A program made the position numbers and the translations under genes. Below the pieces are notes generated by a model. The model had not been told where the DNA came from. It ran no database searches and saw only the letters and a program-made list of their open reading frames with translations. From a virus, in the IMG/VR virus record IMGVR_UViG_3300046791_000457, positions 1 to 55,666 of that record: a DNA stretch of 55,666 bases; one strand, written 5' to 3'. Shown one piece after another: positions 8,644 through 16,887 of the stretch. Positions within the stretch are counted from its first letter, which is position 1; the number at the start of each line of letters is the position of its first letter.

Positions 8644-9333
8644 ATGGCCGCGCTGATCGAGACGCTGATCGACAAGTTCGACAACCTCGAGCTGGTCCGC
8701 GACAAAATCGCGGCCCTCCTGCTCGAGGAGTCGGACGGACAGAAGACGCTCGCGATCGCCGCGGCGAAGGACCCCCTGCTCTGGGCGATGCGCGTCTTCA
8801 CCGAGCGCAGCAACCCGATCGCGGAGTGGCAAGAGGCCCCAGACGACGCAGATCCGGCCGACCTGGTGCCGATCGTCAACGTCTACTTCGAGGCCGCCCA
8901 GGCGGACGCGGCGGCCAGCGACACCGTTTACCAGCAGCAGGTCATCGCGACCTACAACATCGACTGCTACGGCTACGGCTTCGCCAAGACCGACGGCGCC
9001 ACCGGCCACATCCTCGGCGACGCCCAGGCAGCCTTCGAGGCGCAGCGCACGGCGCGCCTGGTGCGCAACATCCTGATGTCGGCGCACTACGTGTGCCTCG
9101 GGATGCGCGGCGTCGTTGGAAGCCGCTGGATCCGTTCCATCACGGAGTTTCAACCGGCGATCGATGGCCGCTCCATGCAGCAGGTCGTCGGGGTCCGGAT
9201 TCAGTTCGAAGTGCGGATGAACGAGTTCTCGCCGCAGCACGTGCCCACGCCGCTCCAGATCCTGGGCGTGACCGTGTTCCGCGCCGAGACCGGCGAGATC
9301 TACCTCAAAGGAGATTACCCCCATGACAGTTGA
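8644..9333 (+). CDS. Probable neck or tail terminator protein
   Basis: A 229-residue alpha/beta protein just before the sheath gene, with which it overlaps by 11 nt. The N-terminal helical part (LIETLIDKFDNLELVRDKIA) is followed by strands DLVPIVNVYFEAA and QQVIATYNIDCYGYG, then a helix rich in Ala (DAQAAFEAQRTARLVRNIL). That pattern is typical of tail terminator (gpU/gpK-type) proteins that cap the tail. The ribosome site is GAGGG before ATG. The role is inferred from order: connector, terminator, sheath. Confidence 0.55.
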   Translation: MAALIETLIDKFDNLELVRDKIAALLLEESDGQKTLAIAAAKDPLLWAMRVFTERSNPIAEWQEAPDDADPADLVPIVNVYFEAAQADAAASDTVYQQQVIATYNIDCYGYGFAKTDGATGHILGDAQAAFEAQRTARLVRNILMSAHYVCLGMRGVVGSRWIRSITEFQPAIDGRSMQQVVGVRIQFEVRMNEFSPQHVPTPLQILGVTVFRAETGEIYLKGDYPHDS

Positions 9334-10807
9334 CGCTTCTGCCGTTGCTCGCGTGCTCGGCGTGACCACGAACTTCCGCGACCTGCGCGACGGCGGCGTC
9401 ATGCGCCTTCCCCAGCGGATCGCCGTGTTCGCCCAGGGCCGGAGCTCGGTCTCCTACAGCCTGGCGAAGTTCCGGGCCTTCAGCTCGAAGGAGGTCGGCG
9501 ACGCGCTGGGCTACGGCTCGCCCGCCCACCTGGCCGCGCGCGAGCTCTTCCCCGACAACGGCGACGGCGTCGGGACGATCCCCGTCACGTTCTACCCGCT
9601 CGAGGACGACCAGTACGCGGTGACCGCGGCTGGCATGATCACGCCGGCGGGCACGCAGACCAAGGCCGCGGCCTACCGCGTCTACGTCTCCGGCATCCCG
9701 TCGCAGAAGTTCGTGATCCCGGCCGGCGCCACGCTGGCCCAGGAGTGCGCGCTCATCGCCGCGGCGATCAACGGCGTGCTCCACATGCCGGTCATCGCGA
9801 CCGACAACACCACCGACGTCAGCCTGGCCGCGAAGTGGGCCGGTGCGAGCGCCAACGACATCTACATCGAGGTGGTCGGCGAGTCGCTCGGCACGACCTT
9901 CACCGTGGTGCAGATGAACGGCGGCCTGGTCAACCCCCTGGTCGACGACGCGCTCCTGCTCGTCGGCAACGTGTGGGAGACGATGGGCCTCAACGCCCTC
10001 GACGCCTACGACACCGACGCGCTCGACGCGTTCCAGGTCTTCGGCGAGGGCCGCTGGGGCGAGCTCGTGCGCAAGCCGATGACCGTCTTCCGCGGCAACA
10101 CGGACGACACGGTCGGCACGTCGACCGCGACGACCTCGACCCGGCTCGACGACCGCGTCAACGTCCAGGTCCCCGCGCCCGGGTCCTCGAACCTGCCGTG
10201 CGTGGTCGCGGCGGCGCAACTGGTGCGCATCGCCAAGCTCTCGAACAACAAGCCCGCGAACGACTACGGGTCGCAACGGTGCCCGTCGCTGACCCCGGGC
10301 CTGGACTCGGTGCAGTGGGACTTCGTGAAGCGGGATGCTGCCGTCAAGGCCGGCAGCTCGACCACCGAGGTCAAGGACGGCGTGGTCACCATCTCGGACG
10401 TGGTCACGAGCTGGGCCCCGACGGGCGAGGCGGTGCCCGCGTACCGGTTCGTCTGCGACATCGTCAAGCTGCAGAACATCATCTTCAACCTCGACCTGGA
10501 GTTCGCGAGCGAGGAGTGGGACGGCGCGCCGTTCATCCCCGACGACCAGGCGACGGTGAACCCCGACGCCAAGAAGCCCCGCATGGTGGTCGCAGCCGCG
10601 AACGCGATCATCGACTCGCTGGGTCTCGCCGCCATCATCTCCGACCCGGAGAAGGCGAAGAAGCAGACGCGCTGCACGCAGGACGGCAGCAACCCGAAGC
10701 GCTGGAACCTGAGCATCACCGTCCAGCTCGCCGGCAACTCGAACGTGAAGGACATCACGCTCAACTTCGGCTTCTTCTTCGGCACGCCGACGGCCATCGC
10801 CGCCTGA
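9323..10807 (+). CDS. Contractile tail sheath protein, Mu gpL-like
   Basis: The 494-residue outer sheath subunit that contracts to drive the tube through the host envelope. Recognisable parts are the N-terminal arm, RIAVFAQGRSS, and the subtilisin-like domain insert (GTQTKAAAYRVYVSG, LAQECALIAAAING). The C-terminal domain includes FICDIVKLQNII-like VCDIVKLQNIIFNLDLEF and VNPDAKKPRMVVAAANAIIDSLG, as in gpL. The strong ribosome site AAAGGAG lies inside the previous gene. It places the phage among contractile (myovirus-type) viruses. Confidence 0.93.
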   Translation: MTVDASAVARVLGVTTNFRDLRDGGVMRLPQRIAVFAQGRSSVSYSLAKFRAFSSKEVGDALGYGSPAHLAARELFPDNGDGVGTIPVTFYPLEDDQYAVTAAGMITPAGTQTKAAAYRVYVSGIPSQKFVIPAGATLAQECALIAAAINGVLHMPVIATDNTTDVSLAAKWAGASANDIYIEVVGESLGTTFTVVQMNGGLVNPLVDDALLLVGNVWETMGLNALDAYDTDALDAFQVFGEGRWGELVRKPMTVFRGNTDDTVGTSTATTSTRLDDRVNVQVPAPGSSNLPCVVAAAQLVRIAKLSNNKPANDYGSQRCPSLTPGLDSVQWDFVKRDAAVKAGSSTTEVKDGVVTISDVVTSWAPTGEAVPAYRFVCDIVKLQNIIFNLDLEFASEEWDGAPFIPDDQATVNPDAKKPRMVVAAANAIIDSLGLAAIISDPEKAKKQTRCTQDGSNPKRWNLSITVQLAGNSNVKDITLNFGFFFGTPTAIAA

Positions 10808-10848
10808 TCGCCGACATCCACCGCAACTGAATCGCGCCTGCTGTCGCA

Positions 10849-10870
10849 GGGCAAGAGCGCATCCGTGCGC
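10849..10870 (+). promoter_or_regulatory. Hairpin motif in the tail tube leader
   Basis: GGGCAAGAGCGCA, loop TCCG, then TGCGC. This is the second near-exact copy of the motif at 6544-6565 before the capsid gene. Conservation of the flank GGGCAAGA as well as the stem argues against chance. It could stabilise mRNA, act as a processing site or mark a late promoter. Confidence 0.45.
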
Positions 10871-10893
10871 CTGAAAACCAAGGAGCTTTCCCC

Positions 10894-11280
10894 ATGTCGG
10901 CAGTAGGCGGACCAATCCAAGAGATCTCGATCCGGGGTCGCATCTTCCCGGTCGCCGCGGACTCGGACGGCACGTTCAAGCCGGGCGGGTACTCGTCGAC
11001 CATCGAGCCGAACGGCGACGGCGCGACCGCGCGCCCGCTGCTCGAGGCCAAGAACTGGATGCTCGAGAGCGTCAACCTCAGCGTCGACCACGACCGTGGC
11101 GACGTGGAATTCCTGAACGAGCGCGTCGCGGACGTCGAGTTCTCCCCGATCTCGGTCACGTTCATCTCGGGCCACACCTGGTCCGGGCGCGGCAAGCTGA
11201 CCGGCGAGGTGGAGTTCAACCACCAGAAGTCCACCGCAGCGGTCTCCATGGGCGGACCGGGCAAGGCCGCTCAGCAGTGA
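10894..11280 (+). CDS. Tail tube protein
   Basis: The 128-residue subunit of the inner tube, immediately after the sheath. It is beta-rich (IQEISIRGRIFPVAADSD, NLSVDHDRGDVEFLNERV, FISGHTWSGRGKLTGEVEFNH), which is the Mu gpM/tube pattern. It has a strong AAGGAG ribosome site and an 86-nt leader with the same GGGCAAGAGCGCA hairpin as the capsid leader. Its last 4 nt overlap the first gene of the glycan cassette, so the cassette is translationally coupled to a very abundant structural protein. Confidence 0.88.
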   Translation: MSAVGGPIQEISIRGRIFPVAADSDGTFKPGGYSSTIEPNGDGATARPLLEAKNWMLESVNLSVDHDRGDVEFLNERVADVEFSPISVTFISGHTWSGRGKLTGEVEFNHQKSTAAVSMGGPGKAAQQ

Positions 11281-12314
11281 GCAAGCGGGTTCTTCTCACC
11301 GGCGGCTGTGGCTTCATCGGAGGCCACACCGTCGAGCACTGGCTGGCGAATACCGACTGGCACGTCATCGTGCTCGACGGGCTTCGCCACGCCGGCAACG
11401 TGCGGCGGCTGACCGAGGCGGCCAGCTTCGACCCGTCGCGCGTCACCCTGCTCTGGCACGACCTGCAGGCCCCGATCTACCCGGAGCTCGCCGCCGCCAT
11501 CGGCCACGTCGACTACGTGGTGCACATGGCCAGCGACAGCCACGTGGACCGGTCCATCGACGACCCGGTCCCGTTCGTCAAGAACAACGTGGCGGTCACC
11601 CTGACCATGCTGGAGTTCGCCCGGGCCGCGAAGCCCGAGAAGTTCATCCAGATCGGGACCGACGAAATCTTCGGCCCGGCGCCCGACGGCGTGAGCCATG
11701 CCGAGGATGCAGCGCTCCGGCCGTCGAACCCCTACAGCGCTTCGAAGGCCTGCCAGGAGGCCATCGCTTTCGCCTACTGGCGGACCTACGGCGTGCCGGT
11801 GATCTGCACCCGCACCATGAACAACTTCGGGGAGCGCCAGAACCCGGAGAAGTTCGTGCCCAAGGTCATCCGCCAGGTGGCCGCCGGCGAGGTCGTCACG
11901 ATCCACGCGCAGCCGCTGGTGCTGGGCGCCGAGCCCGGGAACCCGGAGCACTGGCTGCCCGGCTCGAGGGTCTGGCTGCACGCAAGGAACCATGCCGATG
12001 CCCTGAAGTTCATCCTGGAGAACATCGAGCCGGCGAGCTACGCCCTCGGCGCGATCGACCCGACGCGGTTCAACGTCGCCGGCGAGCGCGAGCTCGACAA
12101 CCTGGCGATGGCCCACCTGATCGCCCGGATCCTGGACAAGCCGCTGCACTTCGAGCTGGTGGACTTCCACGGCAGCCGGCCCGGGCATGACCTGCGCTAC
12201 AGCCTCGACGGCTCCGCGCTGCGCGCCGCCGGGTGGCGGCAGCCGATGACCATGGACGAGTCCTTCGAGAGGTCGGTGCGTTGGACGGTCGAGAACGAGC
12301 TGGCGAAAGCCTGA
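11277..12314 (+). CDS. NDP-sugar 4,6-dehydratase-like SDR enzyme (RmlB type)
   Basis: An extended short-chain dehydrogenase that would convert a nucleotide sugar (dTDP-glucose in RmlB) to its 4-keto-6-deoxy form. The NAD-binding motif GGCGFIG lies at residues 9-15. The dehydratase-specific Thr-Asp-Glu (GTDEIFG, T128-D129-E130) and the catalytic Tyr153 and Lys157 (YSASK) are all present. NNFGERQNPEKFVPKVI and RYSLD match RmlB landmarks. GTG start, GTGA overlap with the tail tube stop. First gene of a seven-gene glycan cassette inside the tail operon. The substrate is not readable from sequence. Confidence 0.88.
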   Translation: MSKRVLLTGGCGFIGGHTVEHWLANTDWHVIVLDGLRHAGNVRRLTEAASFDPSRVTLLWHDLQAPIYPELAAAIGHVDYVVHMASDSHVDRSIDDPVPFVKNNVAVTLTMLEFARAAKPEKFIQIGTDEIFGPAPDGVSHAEDAALRPSNPYSASKACQEAIAFAYWRTYGVPVICTRTMNNFGERQNPEKFVPKVIRQVAAGEVVTIHAQPLVLGAEPGNPEHWLPGSRVWLHARNHADALKFILENIEPASYALGAIDPTRFNVAGERELDNLAMAHLIARILDKPLHFELVDFHGSRPGHDLRYSLDGSALRAAGWRQPMTMDESFERSVRWTVENELAKA

Positions 12315-13012
12315 CCCGCGCCCCCACACTGGCCGCGCTGGCCTCGATTCCGACGAGGGCCGAGATCCTCGAGGGCACGCTGCGCAGCCTGCGCCCGCAG
12401 GTGGACCGGATCGCGGTCTACCTCAACGGCTACCCCGAGGTGCCGGCCATCGTGCACGAGCTCGCCGACGAGCACGTGCTGTGCCCGGAGAACGGCGGCG
12501 CCGAGCGGAAGTTCTGGTGGGCGGACAAGCACGACGGGATCTACCTCTCGTGCGACGACGACATCACCTACCCGCCCGACTACGTCGAGCGGATGTGCGC
12601 CGAGCTCGAGGAGCACGGCGGGATCGTGAGCGCCCATGGGCGCGTGTACCTGGGCAAGCCCTACGACGTCGAGCGGGTCGAGCCCGGTAGCGTCGGGGTG
12701 TACCACCGGCGCGTCGACTACGGCCGGCCGGTGAACCACTGCGGCACGGGCGTCGCAGCATGGGATGCGCGCACCGTGCACGTCCCGACGGAGTGGCCGC
12801 TCCGGAACATGGCCGACATGCAGCTCGCCATGTGGGCGCAGGGCGCGAGAGTTCCGATGTGGCTGATCGCCCATCAGGCCAACTGGCTGAAGTCGCCCAC
12901 GATTCACGACACCCAGAGTCTCTGGCACCAGTCGAGGATCCAAGGTCATCGCAAGCGGAGCGAAGTGCTCCGCGCATTCGGAGAGAGAGTCGGCTGGAGG
13001 ATGGTTTGCTAG
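12281..13012 (+). CDS. Family 2-like glycosyltransferase
   Basis: A GT-A fold enzyme. Near the start it has TLAALASIPTRAEILEGTLRSL, the usual first beta-alpha unit. IYLSCDDDITYPPDYVE carries an Asp-Asp-Asp metal/nucleotide site. Further on come YGRPVNHCGTGVAAWDAR and NMADMQLAMWAQ, the acceptor-side region. The start is uncertain: TTG 12281 has GAGAGG 8 nt upstream, GTG 12233 gives a longer form and CTG 12311 a shorter one. It overlaps the dehydratase gene and is followed by the fused methyltransferase/transferase, whose ribosome site sits in its last codons. Confidence 0.78.
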   Translation: MDGRERAGESLTRAPTLAALASIPTRAEILEGTLRSLRPQVDRIAVYLNGYPEVPAIVHELADEHVLCPENGGAERKFWWADKHDGIYLSCDDDITYPPDYVERMCAELEEHGGIVSAHGRVYLGKPYDVERVEPGSVGVYHRRVDYGRPVNHCGTGVAAWDARTVHVPTEWPLRNMADMQLAMWAQGARVPMWLIAHQANWLKSPTIHDTQSLWHQSRIQGHRKRSEVLRAFGERVGWRMVC

Positions 13013-14358
13013 CGAGCGAGCGACAGCGACAGATCCGGCGTGCCGAGGCGCGTCGGCGTTCTCAGCTGGCTCAGCCGGTCCGGGAATGGATGCGCTGGGA
13101 CGTGATCAACGCGTTGCTCGACGCGGCCAATGGTCGGAAGTTTCTCGAAATCGGTGTGCAGGCAGGCGTATGCGGTGCCCGAGTGCGCGCTGACGAAAAG
13201 TGGGGGGTAGACCCCGAAGCGCGCGCGGGAGCCTCAACGGGCTACGCGCGCTTTTTTGCGTCCGGCTCCGACGAGTTCTTCGCGCAGCTGCCCGCCGACG
13301 AGCTCTTCGACGTGGTCATGGTCGACGGCCTGCACCACGCCGACCAGGTCGAACGCGACACCCTGAACGCCCTTCGGCACCTGGCCCCGGGCGGGGCCAT
13401 CGTACTGCACGACTGCAACCCCCTGACCGAGATCGCCCAGCGCGTCCCGCGGGCGACGGGGGTCTGGAACGGCGACTGCTGGAAGGCGATGGCGCGCCTG
13501 CGCGCGCGCGGCGATGTCGACGCCTTCACGATCAACGCCGACCACGGCGTGGGCGTGGTCCGCAAGGCACGGACCGTGGCGCCGCTGACGGGCCTGCCCG
13601 AGGTGCTGACCTGGGCGGACCTCGAGGCCGACCGCGCTCGGCTGGTGGGGCTGGTGGAGCCCGCCCGATGGCTCGACCGGCTGGGCCCGCCATACTCGTT
13701 CGGTCGGCTGGTGGTGGTCTCCGCCATCTTCGGTGGCCGGGACGCCCCGCTGCCGATCCCCGCTGGGCTCGACATCACCGAGGCCGTGCTCTTCACGGAC
13801 TGCGTGAGCCCCAAGGATGCGCCCGGCTGGCGGGTGGTCACCTGCGACAAGGCCGCCGATCCACGGCTCGCTGCGCGGCGGGTGAAGACCCTGGCGCTCG
13901 AGCTGGTGGACTCCGAGGTGCTGCTCTGGATCGATGGCCGCATCCGGCTCACCGGGGTTCCCCTTCGGCGCCTGGTGACCGAGGCGCTCGAGGAGGCCGA
14001 GCTCGCCGGCTTCCCGCACCCGTGGCGGCGCTGCGCGTACGCGGAGGCCCTGGAGTGCGGGACCCTGGGCCTGGCCCCGGTCGATGCCCTGGCCGACCAG
14101 GCCGCGGCCTACCGCGACGAAGGGCTGCCCGAGAATGCCGGGCTCTGGAACACCATGGTGCTGGCGCGCCGGAACACCCCGGCGATGCGCGAGCTCGGCC
14201 GCTGCTGGTGGGAAGAGATCCAGCGGCACACCGTCCGCGACCAGGTGAGCCTGCCTTACCTGCTGTGGCGCGACGGCATCCGGCCGGGCGAGCTCGGCCC
14301 GGACGTGTACCGCGAGGGCAGCAGCCCGTATTTCGACCGAGGGAGACACGCAACGTGA
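13006..14358 (+). CDS. Fused SAM methyltransferase and glycosyltransferase-like protein
   Basis: Two-domain protein. Residues about 1-190 look like a class I methyltransferase: FLEIGVQAGVCGARV (SAM loop), KWGVDPEA, FDVVMVDGLHHADQVERD and GGAIVLHDCNP. Residues about 230-450 resemble the DUF616/TOD1-type glycosyltransferase-like domain: LVVVSAIFGGRD, VLFTDC, ARRVKTLALELVDSEVLLWIDGRI, FPHPWRRCAYAEA, and ENAGLWNTMVLARRN. TTG start at 13006 is chosen because GGAGG lies 5 nt upstream; the frame stays open further upstream but only as antisense of codon bias. A terminator-like hairpin lies inside the coding region at 13217-13257. Confidence 0.72.
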   Translation: MLASERQRQIRRAEARRRSQLAQPVREWMRWDVINALLDAANGRKFLEIGVQAGVCGARVRADEKWGVDPEARAGASTGYARFFASGSDEFFAQLPADELFDVVMVDGLHHADQVERDTLNALRHLAPGGAIVLHDCNPLTEIAQRVPRATGVWNGDCWKAMARLRARGDVDAFTINADHGVGVVRKARTVAPLTGLPEVLTWADLEADRARLVGLVEPARWLDRLGPPYSFGRLVVVSAIFGGRDAPLPIPAGLDITEAVLFTDCVSPKDAPGWRVVTCDKAADPRLAARRVKTLALELVDSEVLLWIDGRIRLTGVPLRRLVTEALEEAELAGFPHPWRRCAYAEALECGTLGLAPVDALADQAAAYRDEGLPENAGLWNTMVLARRNTPAMRELGRCWWEEIQRHTVRDQVSLPYLLWRDGIRPGELGPDVYREGSSPYFDRGRHAT

Positions 14359-15338
14359 GGGACCTCTTCGAGCAGAGCATCGCGGCCGCTGCGGCGCCGC
14401 TGCGCGGGCTGCGCGTGCTTCTCTTCGGCTTCTCGGGCCGCGGCTTCCCCGGCGGCGACGGCGCCCTCGAGGCGGCCGATGCGCTCGGCCGGCACGGCAT
14501 GGGCGTCACCTACACCCACCAGATGGATCCGGACCTGCCCGCGAAGCTCGAGCTGAGCTACGACGTCGCGATCATCACCAACACCCGGATCGGCGAGCTG
14601 CTCGAGGCGTCCGAGCGGCTGTGGACCTGCGCCGCTGAAACCGTCCTCTGGTTCTGGGACCTGCGCCCGGGCCACGTCGGCGCCCAGCTACGCGGCCGCG
14701 TCGACCGCGCCTACCTCACCTACAATGGGCCCTGGGAGACGCCGCACCACGAGCTCTACTCGCCCGAGCAGTGGGCCAAGGCCCTGGGCGTCCCGGTCGG
14801 CTACTGCCCGCAGGCGGCGCCACTCCGCGCGGCCGAGCTCCAGCCTGGTGGCCCCCGCGTTCTCTTCGTGGGCGACCTGGCCAACGGCACCTACCACACG
14901 GGCCGCAAGGACCTCTGTGAGGCCCTGGGCGCCACGGTCATCAACGAGCGTGCCCGAGACAAGCGCCTGGCCGTCGAGGCGAGCCTGCCCATCCGGTACC
15001 GCTCCGCGTGCTACGTCCTGAGCACGTCGCCGGCGGCGCCCGGCTATACCTCGGTTCGGACCTACTCGATCCTGGCCTGCGGTGGCCTGATGCTCCTGCA
15101 GCGCTTCCCCGGCTGCGAGCGGCTGTTCACGACCGGCGAGCACGCGGTGATCTTCGACGACGCTGCGAGCGCGCTCGCCGTCATGGCGGAGCTGGACAAG
15201 CGCCCCGCGGCGCGCGCGGCCATCGCCGAGGGCGGCCGTGCGCTCCATGCCACCCGGCACACGGTGGCCCACCGGATCCTGTCCATTTGTAATGAAGTGG
15301 CCGGTCTGTCGGACGGCTTCGGCGGTTTCCTCGCGTGA
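14355..15338 (+). CDS. CgeB-like glycosyltransferase
   Basis: A 327-residue protein with the GT-B/CgeB outline. The N-terminal Rossmann part is LRVLLFGFSGRGFPGGDGALEAADALG, then DVAIITNTRIGELLEAS. The second half starts at GGPRVLFVGDLANGTYHTGRKDL and continues with SVRTYSILACGGLMLLQRFPG and HAVIFDD, which match the conserved donor-binding end of the family. GTG 14355 overlaps the previous stop (GTGA), with GAGGGAG as ribosome site. Donor and acceptor are unknown. Confidence 0.72.
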   Translation: MRDLFEQSIAAAAAPLRGLRVLLFGFSGRGFPGGDGALEAADALGRHGMGVTYTHQMDPDLPAKLELSYDVAIITNTRIGELLEASERLWTCAAETVLWFWDLRPGHVGAQLRGRVDRAYLTYNGPWETPHHELYSPEQWAKALGVPVGYCPQAAPLRAAELQPGGPRVLFVGDLANGTYHTGRKDLCEALGATVINERARDKRLAVEASLPIRYRSACYVLSTSPAAPGYTSVRTYSILACGGLMLLQRFPGCERLFTTGEHAVIFDDAASALAVMAELDKRPAARAAIAEGGRALHATRHTVAHRILSICNEVAGLSDGFGGFLA

Positions 15339-15880
15339 CCCGGCTCATCACCCAAATCGCCTGGGACGACCAGAGGAACCTCGGCGCCGCCTACAACCGG
15401 GCCATGGGAGCGCTCAGCCCGGGCGACTGGTGCTGCTTCCTCGACCACGACGCGATGTTCACCTCGCCCGGCTGGCGCGACCAGCTCCGGCAGGCCATCG
15501 CCGAGAACCCCAGGGCGGGTCTGATCGCTGCCTACACCAACCGCATCGGGCGCAAGACGCAGATCGCGCCCGGCTGCCCCCAGTCCCACGACCTGCTCGA
15601 GCACGCCGCGTTCGGCGCCGAGCTCGCCGCCCGCTACGCCGCCGCGGCCCGGGACATCACCGCCGACTCGCCGATCAGCGGCGTCGTGATGGCGATGTCG
15701 CGGGAGACCTGGGCCCTGATCGGCGGCTTCCGGGATGGGTTCTTCGGGGTCGACAACTGGGCCCACCGGGACGTGCGCTCGAAGGGCCTGCGCGTGATGA
15801 TCCTGCCCGGCCTGTACGTCTACCACTGGTACCGCGCCGACGGCGTCGGGCACCCGGGCGCTCCCAAGGCGGCCGCCTGA
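15335..15880 (+). CDS. Short family 2 glycosyltransferase
   Basis: A 181-residue GT-A-like protein. DWCCFLDHDAMFTSPGW carries an Asp-His-Asp site. SGVVMAMSRETWALIGGFRDGFFGVDN is the typical acceptor loop of family 2 enzymes, and the end LYVYHWYR is also usual. It lacks a long N-terminal nucleotide-binding stretch, so it is short for the family and may be a minimal enzyme. GTG start overlaps the previous stop, and its own stop overlaps the next ATG. Confidence 0.75.
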   Translation: MTRLITQIAWDDQRNLGAAYNRAMGALSPGDWCCFLDHDAMFTSPGWRDQLRQAIAENPRAGLIAAYTNRIGRKTQIAPGCPQSHDLLEHAAFGAELAARYAAAARDITADSPISGVVMAMSRETWALIGGFRDGFFGVDNWAHRDVRSKGLRVMILPGLYVYHWYRADGVGHPGAPKAAA

Positions 15881-16332
15881 TGCTGCTCCGCTGCTTCGTG
15901 TTCGATGGCGAGCCGGAGGCCGTCGCGGCCATGGCCGCCTGCGGTGCACCGTGGGTCGTGGCGATGGCGAGCAACACCATCTGGGGCCAGCGCGACTGGC
16001 ACCCGCGGATCGCCCGAGCGCTCGACCTGGCGCCGCGCGACACCCGCCTGCTGCTCCCGACCCTGAACGGCCCGGCCCCGGACTGGCAGGAAGCTGGTCC
16101 CGACAGCCCGGACTTCTTCGCCCAGCGCAAGCACGCCGACGGCTCCCCGAAGGCGGCCGCGGTCGACGTGACGAAGGAGCCCCTGCAGGCGGCCCCGGTG
16201 TGCGCGGTCATCCGCGCGAAGGATGCGCCGATGCTGCTGGGCCCAGGATTCGAGGGCATGCACGAGCGGGCCAGGAAGCTCGGGCGCGTGCTCCTGATCT
16301 CCGACCTCTACCTGGTGCAGCGCCGTGCATAA
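15880..16332 (+). CDS. Unknown protein of the glycan cassette
   Basis: A 150-residue soluble alpha/beta protein not recognised. It begins MLLRCFVFDGEPEAVAAM and ends LISDLYLVQRRA; a TLNGPAPDW segment lies in the middle. The start overlaps the previous stop (TGATG) and its 3' end overlaps the methyltransferase gene by 8 nt, so it belongs to the cassette and probably acts on the same substrate. Confidence 0.6.
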   Translation: MLLRCFVFDGEPEAVAAMAACGAPWVVAMASNTIWGQRDWHPRIARALDLAPRDTRLLLPTLNGPAPDWQEAGPDSPDFFAQRKHADGSPKAAAVDVTKEPLQAAPVCAVIRAKDAPMLLGPGFEGMHERARKLGRVLLISDLYLVQRRA

Positions 16333-16804
16333 AGCCAGCATCGCGATGATGTCCGAGCTCCGCGCGCACGTCCCCGCGGGCGCGCGCGTGCTCGATGTGG
16401 GCGGCGCCGACGTCAATGGCACCTACCGCGAGCTGTTCGGCGACGCGAAGACCTACACATCGCTCGACTATCAGAACGCCGACATCGTGGTGCAGGGCTG
16501 GGACTGGCCACCCGAGCTGGATGGGTCCTTCGACGCCGTGCTCTGCGGCCAGGTCTTCGAGCATGACGAGCGGTTCTGGGTGACGGCGCAGAACATCGCG
16601 CGCGTGCTGCGGCCAGGTGGGCTCGCGATCATCATCGCGCCGGCGGCCGGCGCGGTGCACCGCCACCCGGTGGACTGCTGGCGGTTCTACCCCGACGCCC
16701 CGAAGGCGCTCGCGAAGTGGATGGGCATGGAGCTGCTCGGCTCGAAGCACGCCGACGACAGCCCCTGGCGCGACATCGGCGCCGTGTTCCGCAAGCCCGG
16801 CTGA
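16325..16804 (+). CDS. Class I SAM-dependent methyltransferase
   Basis: A 159-residue enzyme with the Methyltransf_11 outline: VLDVGGADVNGTY (SAM loop), YTSLDYQNADIV (acidic loop), FDAVLCGQVFEHDERF (motif II region) and RVLRPGGLAIIIAPA (motif III). HRHPVDCWRFYPDAP is typical of enzymes that methylate sugars or glycan ends. Last gene of the cassette; the tail chaperone gene begins 83 nt later. It likely caps or decorates the glycan made by the upstream enzymes. Confidence 0.8.
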   Translation: MHKASIAMMSELRAHVPAGARVLDVGGADVNGTYRELFGDAKTYTSLDYQNADIVVQGWDWPPELDGSFDAVLCGQVFEHDERFWVTAQNIARVLRPGGLAIIIAPAAGAVHRHPVDCWRFYPDAPKALAKWMGMELLGSKHADDSPWRDIGAVFRKPG

Positions 16805-16887
16805 TCGCCTCGAGCTGATCGCCGCCCGACCTACGCGCGCCCCGCTGAGGGGCGAGGCGCGCGCATGCACATACAGGGAGACAGTTC

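Noticed and set aside
12760-13005. Extension of the methyltransferase fusion upstream to 12760
   Set aside because: That stretch overlaps the glycosyltransferase gene in another frame and has no family features; TTG 13006 has a strong ribosome site.
13200-14354. Extension of the CgeB-like gene upstream to 13200
   Set aside because: The upstream part is the out-of-frame shadow of the methyltransferase fusion; GTG 14355 couples with the previous stop.
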